From contig NZ_FOXY01000016.1 in assembly GCF_900115865.1 (NCBI RefSeq), positions 1 to 64,000 of the forward strand: a stretch of DNA of 64,000 nt, given 5' to 3'. This DNA is from Donghicola eburneus (GTDB lineage: Bacteria > Pseudomonadota > Alphaproteobacteria > Rhodobacterales > Rhodobacteraceae). Within the stretch, counting starts at the first letter, position 1. Every line of letters starts with the position of its first letter. Below are positions 25,251 through 34,143 of this stretch, in pieces. Position numbers and translations under genes: made by a program. The notes below the pieces were generated by a model. It saw nothing but the letters and a program-made list of their open reading frames with translations, was not told the DNA's origin and did not search any database.

Positions 25251-26864
25251 ATGGGTCAGCAAAACCAAAACAGCTTTTCAGAGTTGGACAATGACGAAGA
25301 ACAGCTTGGGTCTGTTCTGCAATACGTGAGCTTTCTGATACGGGACGAATTGTTCGGTTTCGGGATCGAGATGGTGCAAGAGATCATTCGTGTACCGGAA
25401 CTGGCGCGCGTGCCCATGACCCCGCCGACGATGCTGGGGCTGGCCAACCTGCGCGGTGAGATCCTGCCCGTGTTCGACCTGCGAAAAATGCTAGGGGTGG
25501 CCGCGCCAGAGACCAGCGATGCCTCTCGGGTGATTGTGGTCGAGGACAAGTTCAAGGTCGGGCTGGTCGTGGACCGCGTGGCGCAGGTGCTGAACGTGCC
25601 CGAAGACAGGATCGAGGATGCGGACGCAATCGAGAAAACCGTCGCCTCGAACCTGCTGAAGGGCGTGGTCAAGAACCTTGGCAACCACGATTTGGTGCAG
25701 CTGTTTGATCCCAGCCGCCTGCCGGATTTTGCGGACCTAGAGATTGCGAACCATGATGCCGAGGCAGCCGCCCTGTTCGGCTCTGGCGGGATGTCGGCGG
25801 CCGGAATGGACGGGGCTGGCGTCAGCGCAGAGAGCGCGGATGAAAACGTGCTTCAGATCGTGTCTCTGTCGATTGGCAACGAGGAATACGCCTTCAATCT
25901 GGCCGATGTGGACGAGATCGTGCGCGTGCCAGAAATCGTGTCCGAAGTTCCAAATGCGCCCGAGACCGTGGTGGGCCTGACCAGCCTGCGGGACCGCGTT
26001 CTGCCGCTGATCAGCCTTCGGGCCTGCCTTGGCGTCGCGCGGGAAGAGGCGAACGACAGCAACCGTGTTGTGGTCCTGCAAATTCCCGATGGCACCGGCG
26101 TGGTGCGCCGGTTCGGCGTGATCGTGGACCGCGCCCGCGAGGTTCTGCGGATCTCAGAGGACTATGTCGAAGAGGTCCCCGAGGGCATCAGGCGCCACGG
26201 CTCAAACGATATCGAATGCATCTGCAAGCTCGAGGGGGGCAAACGACTGATCTCGGTCCTGTCCGCCCGCGAGATCTTTTGCGGCTTGAAACTCGGCGAG
26301 GCGGACGAGGCGCTGGCCGCGTCTACCCTCGAGGTCGAGATGGAACGTTCAGAGGAAGAGGACATGCAGGACGTAACGGACGAACATGGGACCGACGACG
26401 AACAGCTGGTTGTGTTTAAGTTGGACGACGAAAACTTCGGGATCAGCATTCATTCGGTTCAGGAAATCATCCGACTGCCAGAAAGCTTTGTCGCAGTGCC
26501 GAACGCGGCTGGTGAAATCGAAGGCCTGATTAATCTGCGCGGTATGGTGATGCCGGTGATCGACATGCGCCGCTACTTTAACCTTGCTTCCTGCGACCGC
26601 AGCGAGCGTCAGCGCATTGTCGTTTTGAACGTCCAAGGCATGCTGACGGGCTATATCGTGGATAGCGTGACCGAAGTCCTGACCGTCACCGCAGCTGATC
26701 TGACACCGCCCCCGACCCTGAACACCGAAGCCGCTAGATACGTGCAGAACGTCGCCAAAACCCATGGCGGCAAACGCATGGTGTTGGTTCTGGATAGCGG
26801 TGCCTTTGACATGGTCGATCCCGCAGAATTGGAAGCTGCCGCCGAGGAGGTCGTGGAGGCATGA
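25251..26864 (+). CDS. cheW: triple-domain CheW coupling protein
   Basis: A 537-residue protein of three successive CheW domains: ~22–165 (YVSFLIRDELFGFGIEMVQE, GLANLRGEILPVFDLRKMLG), ~198–345 (QIVSLSIGNEEYAFNLADVD, GLTSLRDRVLPLISLRACLG) and ~382–530 (LVVFKLDDENFGISIHSVQE, GLINLRGMVMPVIDMRRYF). The NLRG motif is intact in domains 1 and 3 and is SLRD in domain 2. CheW normally has one domain and bridges receptors to CheA. Three in a chain could set the stoichiometry of a small array or match the duplicated receptor. It overlaps cheB by ATGA and follows the receptor gene by 65 bases. Confidence 0.93.
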   Translation: MGQQNQNSFSELDNDEEQLGSVLQYVSFLIRDELFGFGIEMVQEIIRVPELARVPMTPPTMLGLANLRGEILPVFDLRKMLGVAAPETSDASRVIVVEDKFKVGLVVDRVAQVLNVPEDRIEDADAIEKTVASNLLKGVVKNLGNHDLVQLFDPSRLPDFADLEIANHDAEAAALFGSGGMSAAGMDGAGVSAESADENVLQIVSLSIGNEEYAFNLADVDEIVRVPEIVSEVPNAPETVVGLTSLRDRVLPLISLRACLGVAREEANDSNRVVVLQIPDGTGVVRRFGVIVDRAREVLRISEDYVEEVPEGIRRHGSNDIECICKLEGGKRLISVLSAREIFCGLKLGEADEALAASTLEVEMERSEEEDMQDVTDEHGTDDEQLVVFKLDDENFGISIHSVQEIIRLPESFVAVPNAAGEIEGLINLRGMVMPVIDMRRYFNLASCDRSERQRIVVLNVQGMLTGYIVDSVTEVLTVTAADLTPPPTLNTEAARYVQNVAKTHGGKRMVLVLDSGAFDMVDPAELEAAAEEVVEA

Positions 26865-27961
26865 AACTACTGATCGTCGAGGATTCTGCATTGATGCGGC
26901 GTGTCCTGCGCGAAAACTTCGCCGATCAGGACGACCTGGACTTGGCTTTTGCCCGGGATGGCGAGGATGCGCTGGAGAAGCTGGAAAGCTTTGAGCCGGA
27001 CGTGATCACGCTGGATATCAACATGCCTAAGATGGACGGCCTTACCTGTCTGGCCCACATCATGGAGCAACGCCCGTGCCCCGTGATTATGCTGTCTTCG
27101 CTAACAGACAAAGGGGCGGTCGCGACCTTTGAGGCGCTGGAATTGGGCGCAGTCGATTTTGTGGCCAAGCCCGACGGCACCGTATCGGTCAATCTGGAAA
27201 GCGTCATGGGCGAGCTGAAGCGGAAGATCCGCTCGGCCGCCTCTGGGCGCAGTGCACGCACGGCGCGCCCCACACGGCGCGCACGCACCCCAGCGCCGCG
27301 TCCACGGTCGATTGCTCCGGCCGCTGACACACGGCGCAAGGCCACGCGCACCTATGTGCCAGATCTGCTGCTGATCGGCAGTTCGACGGGCGGGCCGGGG
27401 TCGCTTCAGACGCTGCTCGAGGGCATCCCTGCGGATTTCCCCGCACCCATCCTGATTGCACAACACATGCCGCCAAAGTTCACCGCGGCCTTTGCCAAGC
27501 GCCTGAACGACACCTGCAACGTAGAGGTGGTCGAGGTGTCGGAGACGCGCCCCCTTCATGCGGGTGTCGTCTATCTGGCGGCAGGCGGCGGCGATGTTGT
27601 CGTGCGCAAAAAGTTGAACCGCCTTGTGGCGGAGCCTGCCACCTCTGACCCGCAATTCGTCTGGCATCCCAGTGTGTCACGGATGGTCGCCAGTGCCTTG
27701 GACCACGTGCCCGCAAACCGCCTGATGGGCGTAATGTTGACCGGCATGGGCGATGACGGGTCCGACGAGATGGCAGAAATCCACAAGCAGGGCGGTTCAA
27801 CCATCGCTGAGTCCCAAGAGACCGCCGCTGTCTTTGGCATGCCCGGACAGCTGATCGAAAAGGATGGCGCCTCGGTGGTGCTGCCTGTGCATGAAATCGC
27901 AGCCGAACTGTGTCGCTGGACCAGTTCTCTTTCTAGCGCAAGGAGACGGCAATGCTCTTGA
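26861..27961 (+). CDS. cheB: CheB, receptor methylesterase/deamidase
   Basis: A 366-residue two-domain protein. The receiver (1–~120) has D8 in VEDSALM, phospho-acceptor D52 in TLDINMPKMDG and K in VAKPDG. A basic Arg/Pro linker (~125–160) follows. The methylesterase domain (~165–350) has the catalytic triad pieces GSSTGGPG (Ser), AQHMPP (His) and TGMGDDGSDEM (Asp). It removes methyl groups from receptor glutamates after phosphorylation by CheA, giving adaptation. The start ATG overlaps the cheW stop, and the end overlaps the next gene by ten bases. Confidence 0.97.
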   Translation: MKLLIVEDSALMRRVLRENFADQDDLDLAFARDGEDALEKLESFEPDVITLDINMPKMDGLTCLAHIMEQRPCPVIMLSSLTDKGAVATFEALELGAVDFVAKPDGTVSVNLESVMGELKRKIRSAASGRSARTARPTRRARTPAPRPRSIAPAADTRRKATRTYVPDLLLIGSSTGGPGSLQTLLEGIPADFPAPILIAQHMPPKFTAAFAKRLNDTCNVEVVEVSETRPLHAGVVYLAAGGGDVVVRKKLNRLVAEPATSDPQFVWHPSVSRMVASALDHVPANRLMGVMLTGMGDDGSDEMAEIHKQGGSTIAESQETAAVFGMPGQLIEKDGASVVLPVHEIAAELCRWTSSLSSARRRQCS

Positions 27962-28578
27962 AGAAAAAGCAATCTAGCGACGTCGCGATCGCAGAGCTGT
28001 CTGTGGATCAGGCGATCGAGGACTTGGGCCATCCCGATGCCGCGCGCCGCCGCGAGGCCGCCGTCGCTCTGCATGGGGCAGAGGGCGCAGTCACGCCGCT
28101 GATCGACCTTCTGCAAACTGAAGCGCGCCCCGAAGTCAGAGAGGCCGCAATCGCGACGCTGCTGTCTGTCGGGTCCGGTGATGTGATCGACTTTTTTATC
28201 GAGCAGCTGCGCGGGGACGAAGCGAACCGCCGGAACGAAGCCGTCTACGCGCTGCAACAGATGCCAGAGCAATCTGCGGAGAAAGTCAAAGCCTTGCTCC
28301 ATGACAGTGAACCCGATGTGCGGATCATGGCGGTGGACGTGGTGCGAATGCTGACCATTTCGAACGCGGCGATCTGGCTGCGCGAACTGCTGCAGAAAGA
28401 GGATCAACCCAACGTGGTCGGCGTCACCGTGGACCGGCTCTGTGAAATTGGCAGCATCGAGGATCTGCCCACGCTGGAACAAACCAAAGAACGCTTTGCC
28501 GATGATCCCTATCTGCAGTTCTCGATCGATCTGGCGATGAAGCGGATCATCTGCCTTGATGCGGAGGAGCCGATTTGA
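27952..28578 (+). CDS. HEAT-repeat protein of the chemosensory operon
   Basis: A 208-residue helical-repeat protein. Repeats are seen at ~20–50 (AIEDLGHPDAARRREAAVAL), 52–80 (PLIDLLQTEARPEVREAAIA), 86–112 and 116–150 (KVKALLHDSEPDVRIMAVDV), each with the HEAT/PBS-type xDxxxxVRxxA core. HEAT proteins are scaffolds. Such genes occur in chemosensory operons that serve functions other than flagellar motility, but the partner is not known. It overlaps cheB upstream and cheR downstream (ATGA-type overlap at 28575), so it is translationally tied to both adaptation enzymes. Confidence 0.85.
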   Translation: MLLKKKQSSDVAIAELSVDQAIEDLGHPDAARRREAAVALHGAEGAVTPLIDLLQTEARPEVREAAIATLLSVGSGDVIDFFIEQLRGDEANRRNEAVYALQQMPEQSAEKVKALLHDSEPDVRIMAVDVVRMLTISNAAIWLRELLQKEDQPNVVGVTVDRLCEIGSIEDLPTLEQTKERFADDPYLQFSIDLAMKRIICLDAEEPI

Positions 28579-29417
28579 GCACCGCAGTCCTGAGCAAAGA
28601 AGATTTCGATGTCTTCCGGGAATTCTTCTACAAGAAGACCGGCATCGAATTCGATGATAGTAAACGATATTTCGTCGATAAACGGCTGCTGAAGCGGATC
28701 GAGGAAACGGGCGCGCGATCCTTCCGCGACTACTTTATCTCGGTCCGGTTCGAGTCCAGCCAGAAAGAATTCCAGAACATCGTCAATGTGATGACGGTGA
28801 ACGAGACCTATTTCTACCGCGAGGACCATCAGTTCCACACCATGACCCAAGATGTTCTGCCCGAGATCGTCGCCCGCGACCGTCCCCGCAAGGACCCTCT
28901 GCGCATCCTGTCTCTGCCCAGTTCCACCGGCGAAGAACCCTATTCCATCGCCCTGCAACTGATCGAGAACTGGCGTGATCTCGAGCATTACGACGTAGAA
29001 CTCGAAGGGGCCGACATCGACACCGAGGTGCTCGAGAAGGCCAGAGAAGGGGTCTATAATCGGCGCAGTGTGCAATATCTGCCCCAAGACGTGCTGAACC
29101 GGCATTTCGACACGCTTCCCGGCGGGCGGTTCCAGATCTCGGACGATATTCGCGAGGCGGTGCACCTGTTTCAGGTGAACCTGTCCGACCGTGAAAGCGC
29201 GCGCAAGCTACGGCGCTTTGACCTGATCTTTTGCCGCAACCTGCTGATCTACTTTGACGACAAGTCACGGCAGCAAGCCATCAACACGCTTTTCGATGCC
29301 CTGAACCCCGGTGGGTTTCTGTTCCTTGGGCATTCCGAAAGCATCAGCCGCATGACCTCGATGTTCGAGGTGCGCCGCTTCCCCCAGTCGATCGTTTATC
29401 AAAGGCCCCTGACATGA
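28575..29417 (+). CDS. cheR: CheR, receptor methyltransferase
   Basis: A 280-residue protein starting at TTG 28575, overlapping the HEAT gene stop. The N-terminal helical domain has DFDVFREFFYKKTGIEFDDS and NVMTVNETYFYRE. The SAM-binding domain has ILSLPSSTGEEPYSIALQLI, GADIDTEVLEKAREGVY, FDLIFCRNLLIYFD and LNPGGFLFLGHSESI. It methylates receptor glutamates using S-adenosylmethionine, countering CheB. The usual W.AGCSTGEEP loop reads LSLPSSTGEEP here, a variant that keeps the GEEPYS core. No TPR extension is present. Confidence 0.95.
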   Translation: MSTAVLSKEDFDVFREFFYKKTGIEFDDSKRYFVDKRLLKRIEETGARSFRDYFISVRFESSQKEFQNIVNVMTVNETYFYREDHQFHTMTQDVLPEIVARDRPRKDPLRILSLPSSTGEEPYSIALQLIENWRDLEHYDVELEGADIDTEVLEKAREGVYNRRSVQYLPQDVLNRHFDTLPGGRFQISDDIREAVHLFQVNLSDRESARKLRRFDLIFCRNLLIYFDDKSRQQAINTLFDALNPGGFLFLGHSESISRMTSMFEVRRFPQSIVYQRPLT

Positions 29418-29800
29418 CCATGCACAACACTGCCTTGATTATTGACGATGCAACCACCGTCCGCATGTATCACCGGTCGCTGGTAGAGCAGGCTGGCTGG
29501 GTCGCGCTAGAAGCTGAGAACGGCGTCGAAGCGCTTGAAAAAGCGCTGGAATTCGAGATCGACCTCATCCTTGTGGACGTCAACATGCCTGTGATGGACG
29601 GCTATTCGTTCATCAAAGCCCTCAGAACCTCCGAGACCTTGGGCCAGATCCCCGTGGTCATGATTTCGACCGAGGCACAGCTGGTAGACAAGGACAAAGC
29701 CTTTGCCGCTGGCGCGAACCACTACCTCGTGAAGCCTGCAACCCCTGCGGACATTACCACTCTGCTAACGCTTCTTGCTGTGGAAGGAGAGGTCCATTGA
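29414..29800 (+). CDS. cheY: CheY-type response regulator, first copy
   Basis: A 128-residue single receiver domain. D11/D12 (LIIDDATTV), phospho-acceptor D55 (LILVDVNMPVMDG), S in VVMISTEAQ and K in YLVKPATP complete the active site. It overlaps cheR (ATGA) and cheA (the TTG start of cheA at 29797). It is presumably phosphorylated by CheA of this operon. No flagellar switch genes are nearby, so the output may be a different motor or act as a phosphate sink. Confidence 0.95.
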   Translation: MTMHNTALIIDDATTVRMYHRSLVEQAGWVALEAENGVEALEKALEFEIDLILVDVNMPVMDGYSFIKALRTSETLGQIPVVMISTEAQLVDKDKAFAAGANHYLVKPATPADITTLLTLLAVEGEVH

Positions 29801-32061
29801 ACGCGCTTCTGACCCAATTCGTTGCGGAAAGCCGCGACCTGATCGAAACTGCGTCCAAGGCACTGCTCGACCTTGAACAGAACGCCAACGACAAGGATCA
29901 GATCGACCAGCTGTTCCGCGCGGTCCACACGATCAAGGGGGCCTCGGGCCTGTTCGAATTCCAGCCCCTGACCAAGACTGTTCACGCGGGCGAGGATTTG
30001 CTGGACACCATTCGCGCGGGTGATGTGGCGTTCACCTCCGAGATTGCGGATGTCCTGCTAGAGATGCTGGATCGCTGCGTCGAGTGGTTAGATCAGGTCG
30101 AAGAGAATGAGGCGCTGAACGACAATGCCGCCACGATCGGAGAGGCCCTGAGCGATCGCCTGCGGGCGCTGATCGACACCCCCGTTGCTGGGGCTGCCCT
30201 AACCGACGACGCCCCCGAGGCCGAGGAAGTCGCGCTGTCGTGGCCCGAGGATATCCCCGAGCTTGACGTCAACGGCGCCGTGACGCTGGTGCGCTACACG
30301 CCCTCTGAAAACGCGTTTTTCACGGGCGACGACCCTTTGCGGACGGTGCAGAGCACGCCGGGCTTGGTCTGGTCGCGCATCGTGCCCCCCGAAGACTGGC
30401 CCGTCTCGGGTGAAATCGACCCGTTCATGTTGGCGATTTCCTTCGACATCGTGAGCGATGCGCCCCCGCAAGAGGTCGAAGAGCATTTCTCGTATGTCAG
30501 CGACGAAGTCACGTTCGAGGCGATTGCCGCGGCCTCTGACGCGCCAGCGCTTGACGAGCCGCTGCGGGCGATGGCCAGCGCGCTTTTGGCCTCGCAAAGA
30601 GAGCTGCTGGCATCGGATCAGGCTAGCCCCGCCGAAGAGCACTGCACGGCCAGCGCGGGCGTGGTCCTGCGGCGCATCGCGCGCTCTATCGGGGTGACGC
30701 TGACGCCGGATCTAGATCCGAACAACCCACGCGCGACGCTGGATGCGTGGATGGCGCTGTTGCAGCCTGCGCTGATCAAGCCCGCGCCCGTCGCGGCGGC
30801 CAAGCCAGTCGAGGCCGCACCAGAAGAGGCTGTCGACGACGGACCAGAACCCGCCAAGCAATCCGCGACACCCACACGAGCGAACTCTCACCTGCGGGTC
30901 AGCAGTGAGCGCATCGACACCCTGATGAACTTGGCCGGTGAGTTGATCGTCGCCAAGAACGCCATGCCTTTCCTTGCGCAAAAGGCCGAGGCCATCGACG
31001 AAACCGGCGAACTGGTGCGTGAAATCAAAGCGCAGCACAACACGATCAACCGCATCTCCGAAGAGCTTCAGTCCGCGATCATGCAGATTCGCATGGTCCC
31101 GATGAGCACGATCCTGTCCCGCTTCAACCGTCTGGTTCGTGACATGTCGCGCAAACTTGGCAAGGAAATTCAGTACGTTGTCGAGGGCGAGGATACCGAA
31201 GCGGACAAAGCCATCGTCGACGAATTGGCCGAACCCATCGTTCACTTGATCCGCAACTCGATTGACCACGGCCTCGAAGACCCCGCGATGCGCGAGGCCT
31301 GCGGGAAACAGCGCATGGGAACCATTCATGTCAAAGCCTATCAGCACGAGGAAAGCGTCGCGCTCGAGGTCATTGACGACGGTAAGGGAATCGACGTCGA
31401 CACCGTGGTCGCCAAAGCTCTGGAGCGCGGCTTGGTAGATCAGGAAAAAGTCGCCAACATGTCCCACGCCGAGGCGCTGCAACTGATCTTCTTGGCCGGT
31501 CTGTCGACCAAGGACGCTGTCTCGGACCTGTCCGGTCGCGGGGTCGGCATGGATGCGGTCGCCAGCATGGTGCGCCGCCTTGGCGGCACCATCGCCATTT
31601 CCAGTGAAAAAGGGCGCGGCACCAAGATCACCATGAAGCTTCCGCTGTCTATGGCCGTGCAACGCCTGATGATGGTCGAGGTTGGCGACGGCCTTTACGG
31701 CGTGCCCATCGACCGGGTGGTCGAAAGCCAGAAAATCAAGTCCTCGAACATTCGCAGACACCGCGATGCCGAGATGGTGGTCATGCGTGACAGGCTCATT
31801 CCTTTGGTGCGGATGCGCAAGCTGTTTGCCTGCGATAGCAGCGACGCCGATGACATCCTGAGCGTGATGGTCGTGGATGTGGACGGACGGGAATCCGGCC
31901 TTGTGGTCGACAAATTCCACCCCGGCGTCGACGCCATCATCAAGCCCATGACCGGCGTTCTCAGCAATTACCCCTGCTATTCGGGCACCGCTCTCTTGGG
32001 CGATGGCTCGATCCTGCTGGCTCTAAACCTGAGGGAGATCATCGAATGCCAATATCACTAA
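29797..32061 (+). CDS. cheA: CheA, chemosensory histidine kinase
   Basis: A 754-residue protein. The HPt domain carries phospho-accepting H44 (FRAVHTIKGASGLFEF). A long linker region (~110–360) holds acidic and Ala/Pro-rich stretches without an obvious P2 match. The dimerisation domain starts near SSERIDTLMNLAGELIVAKN. The HATPase domain has N-box LIRNSIDHGLED, G1 DDGKGIDVD and G2 SGRGVGMDAVA. The C-terminal CheW-like domain includes VGDGLYGVPIDRVVESQ. TTG 29797 overlaps the cheY stop, and the end overlaps the STAS-like gene. It autophosphorylates in complex with CheW and receptors and feeds CheY and CheB. Confidence 0.96.
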   Translation: MNALLTQFVAESRDLIETASKALLDLEQNANDKDQIDQLFRAVHTIKGASGLFEFQPLTKTVHAGEDLLDTIRAGDVAFTSEIADVLLEMLDRCVEWLDQVEENEALNDNAATIGEALSDRLRALIDTPVAGAALTDDAPEAEEVALSWPEDIPELDVNGAVTLVRYTPSENAFFTGDDPLRTVQSTPGLVWSRIVPPEDWPVSGEIDPFMLAISFDIVSDAPPQEVEEHFSYVSDEVTFEAIAAASDAPALDEPLRAMASALLASQRELLASDQASPAEEHCTASAGVVLRRIARSIGVTLTPDLDPNNPRATLDAWMALLQPALIKPAPVAAAKPVEAAPEEAVDDGPEPAKQSATPTRANSHLRVSSERIDTLMNLAGELIVAKNAMPFLAQKAEAIDETGELVREIKAQHNTINRISEELQSAIMQIRMVPMSTILSRFNRLVRDMSRKLGKEIQYVVEGEDTEADKAIVDELAEPIVHLIRNSIDHGLEDPAMREACGKQRMGTIHVKAYQHEESVALEVIDDGKGIDVDTVVAKALERGLVDQEKVANMSHAEALQLIFLAGLSTKDAVSDLSGRGVGMDAVASMVRRLGGTIAISSEKGRGTKITMKLPLSMAVQRLMMVEVGDGLYGVPIDRVVESQKIKSSNIRRHRDAEMVVMRDRLIPLVRMRKLFACDSSDADDILSVMVVDVDGRESGLVVDKFHPGVDAIIKPMTGVLSNYPCYSGTALLGDGSILLALNLREIIECQYH

Positions 32062-32300
32062 CCTCCGAGGCCGCAGTGCTGGATGGCTACATCGATATCA
32101 CCGAGGTGGACGCGCTGTATCCTTGGTTGCAAGACCACCCCGAAACCCCTGTCGATGTCACAGACTGCACCGGCGCGCACACCGCTGTGGTGCAGGTTCT
32201 GATCGCTTGCGGGGCATCGATCCAAGGGGCCGCAGACACCACAGATTGGCGCCAGTATCTGCTGGCAGACCGTCAGTTTTACGCAAAAAAGAGGACTTAA
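32046..32300 (+). CDS. small STAS-like protein
   Basis: An 84-residue protein overlapping the 3' end of cheA by 16 bases. The centre (PVDVTDCTGAHTAVVQVLIA, then CGASIQGAADTTDW) has the strand–loop–helix of STAS (anti-anti-sigma-like) domains, although the usual DSSG phosphorylation loop is DCTG here, so a Thr or no phosphorylation site is implied. STAS proteins switch partners through phosphorylation or act as small adaptors in chemosensory operons. The assignment rests on this motif and context. Confidence 0.6.
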   Translation: MPISLTSEAAVLDGYIDITEVDALYPWLQDHPETPVDVTDCTGAHTAVVQVLIACGASIQGAADTTDWRQYLLADRQFYAKKRT

Positions 32301-32303
32301 TTT

Positions 32304-32675
32304 ATGGCACACGTCATGATCGTAGATGACAGCCCCACCGTATTGATGAGCATGGAAAGCTTGCTGCAACGGTTCGGGCACACGGTCGTCAGCGCGAATA
32401 CCGCCGAAGACGCGGTGGACAAACTTCGCGGCGGTGAAGAGCCCAAGATGCTGATCACCGACCTTCACATGCCGGGCAAAAGCGGGATCGAACTGATCGG
32501 CTTTTTGCGCCAGCACCCCGCACATCGCTTTACGCCCATGCTGGTGTTGACCACGGACTCCCAACAGGACCGCCGCGACCAGGCCAAAAAGGCAGGCGCC
32601 ACCGGCTGGCTGACCAAGCCAGTTGATCACAAGCAGCTCGAAACCGCGCTGCAAAAACTACTGCCCAACGGCTAA
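32304..32675 (+). CDS. cheY: CheY-type response regulator, second copy
   Basis: A 123-residue receiver domain. D8/D9 (MIVDDSPTV), phospho-acceptor D53 (LITDLHMPGKSG), T/T in LVLTTDSQ and K in WLTKPVD. It differs clearly from the first CheY in this operon, especially the HMPGKSG loop, so the two probably have different outputs or one is a phosphate sink. It sits 3 bases after the STAS-like gene and 17 before the receptor-like gene. Confidence 0.94.
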   Translation: MAHVMIVDDSPTVLMSMESLLQRFGHTVVSANTAEDAVDKLRGGEEPKMLITDLHMPGKSGIELIGFLRQHPAHRFTPMLVLTTDSQQDRRDQAKKAGATGWLTKPVDHKQLETALQKLLPNG

Positions 32676-32692
32676 GGTGAAAGGAACGGGAG

Positions 32693-33742
32693 ATGACCAC
32701 GTATAATTCATTCGAACTGGAGAAGAATCTGGTCCAAGGGCAATCCTACGTCCAGCATCTGCCGCGCTTTGTGGATCTGCTGAGTGATCTGACCAAGAAC
32801 ATCGCCCACGAGACGAACGAGTCCTCGATCCAGTTCATGACGCACCTGACAGAGATCGAAGGCACTTTGATCGCAGAGCGCGACAAGTGCAATGAAGCCA
32901 TTCGCCATCTTGGCGGCCTAGAAGACGCCATGGAAGAGCACGAAGTGGACAAGCGCCGCCTTGAGGCTGACTTGCAGAAAGCCATCGAAGTTGGCCAGTT
33001 CGTGAGCGAAGAGATCCGCACAACACGCAGTGCTATGGCCTCAATCGCGGAGTCGATTGACGGGGTGCGCCAAGAGCTGCGCGAGATAGAAAATTTTAGT
33101 CGTGAAATCAAGATGATAGCTGTTAATGCATCAATTGCTTCCGCCCGCGCCGGCACAGCTGGCCGTGAGTTTTCAGTCATCTCGTCCGAGGTGCGCCGTT
33201 TGGCATCAGAGACCGAGAGCGTGACCAACCGCCTCGAACCCTTGATACAGAGTGCGCTGAGAGAGCTGACGGTTCATGCAGCCGTGGCCGAAGGCGAAGA
33301 AAAAGAGACAACAAGTCAAGAAGACATCTTGGACAGCCTGTCGGTTCAGCAAGAAACCTTGGGCGCTGCCGTTAGTAATCTGTCAGAAATGACAACCAGT
33401 TATCAGGACTTACTGAAGTTGAACATGCAGCAACAGCAAGAGAAGAAAGCCACCCAAGAGAACATCGAGGACTCGATCCGCTCTGCGATATCCAGCGCTC
33501 AGTCCGGCGATGTGATCCGACAGCAAGCCGAAACCATTGACGAAATGCTTCAGGAAATGAACCGGTTTATCAAGGACACGGACCTGAATGCCGATATCCG
33601 CGCTGGTGTGGACAATCTGATCCAGAAGCTGTCGCAGAAGTACGTGATGTATTCACAGCGCCGAGTGCACATTGAAAGTGGAAATGCCTCGGACAGCCAA
33701 TGGAGTTCGGCGGATAGTGAGCTAAGCTTCGAGCTTTTTTGA
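32693..33742 (+). CDS. soluble receptor-like coiled-coil protein with divergent MCP tip
   Basis: A 349-residue cytoplasmic coiled-coil protein without membrane or ligand domains. About residue 135–175 reads REIKMIAVNASIASARAGTA and EFSVISSEVRRLASETESV, a recognisable but altered version of the MCP hairpin tip (consensus [16 protein letters not shown] … VV..EVR.LA..S). The N-terminal ~130 residues and the tail to SELSFELF are not recognised. GGGAGATG precedes the start. As the last gene of the operon it may be the sensory partner, or an antagonist of the double-hairpin receptor. Confidence 0.85.
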   Translation: MTTYNSFELEKNLVQGQSYVQHLPRFVDLLSDLTKNIAHETNESSIQFMTHLTEIEGTLIAERDKCNEAIRHLGGLEDAMEEHEVDKRRLEADLQKAIEVGQFVSEEIRTTRSAMASIAESIDGVRQELREIENFSREIKMIAVNASIASARAGTAGREFSVISSEVRRLASETESVTNRLEPLIQSALRELTVHAAVAEGEEKETTSQEDILDSLSVQQETLGAAVSNLSEMTTSYQDLLKLNMQQQQEKKATQENIEDSIRSAISSAQSGDVIRQQAETIDEMLQEMNRFIKDTDLNADIRAGVDNLIQKLSQKYVMYSQRRVHIESGNASDSQWSSADSELSFELF

Positions 33743-34143
33743 AGCTACGGTTCTGCATCTCTGCCGCGAGTGTTTAAATTATTGGCTTAAACAGATCTTG
33801 GATAACTGCCGCTTTATGCCTGAAGCAGGCGCTAAAGTTATTGCGGCTGAAAATGTGAATTCGACATAGACTAAGGTCGGCGCCTCGGAGTGTATTCGGC
33901 GGATAAACAACTCGGCGTTGGAAAAGTTGCTGAGACACTACATAATGAGTGCCCTAAAACTAACTTCTCAAATCGCTAAGTCGGCTCTCAACGGAGGCAC
34001 ACGGACAATGCACGTGGGCAGGAACTTTGGTAGCTACAGCTATGACGCTGCACCTAGAAACGCATCTCCATGCGACGCAGGGAGCTGGGTCCATGTATTG
34101 AACTCATCTCAAGAACCGCGCTCCATTAGCGGTCCTGTCGCGC
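33743..34143. other. intergenic region with nested inverted repeat
   Basis: About 400 bases with no supported gene. A nested dyad spans 33808–33847: GCCGC … GCGGC outside, TTTA … TAAA next, GCCTG-AAG-CAGGC inside. It could be an RNA structure or cruciform. The plus frame at 33918–34160 lacks a ribosome site and family and is not called. Confidence 0.4.

Noticed and set aside
30712-31920. 402-residue minus-strand frame inside cheA
   Set aside because: It is a His/Asp-rich shadow of CheA with no motif.
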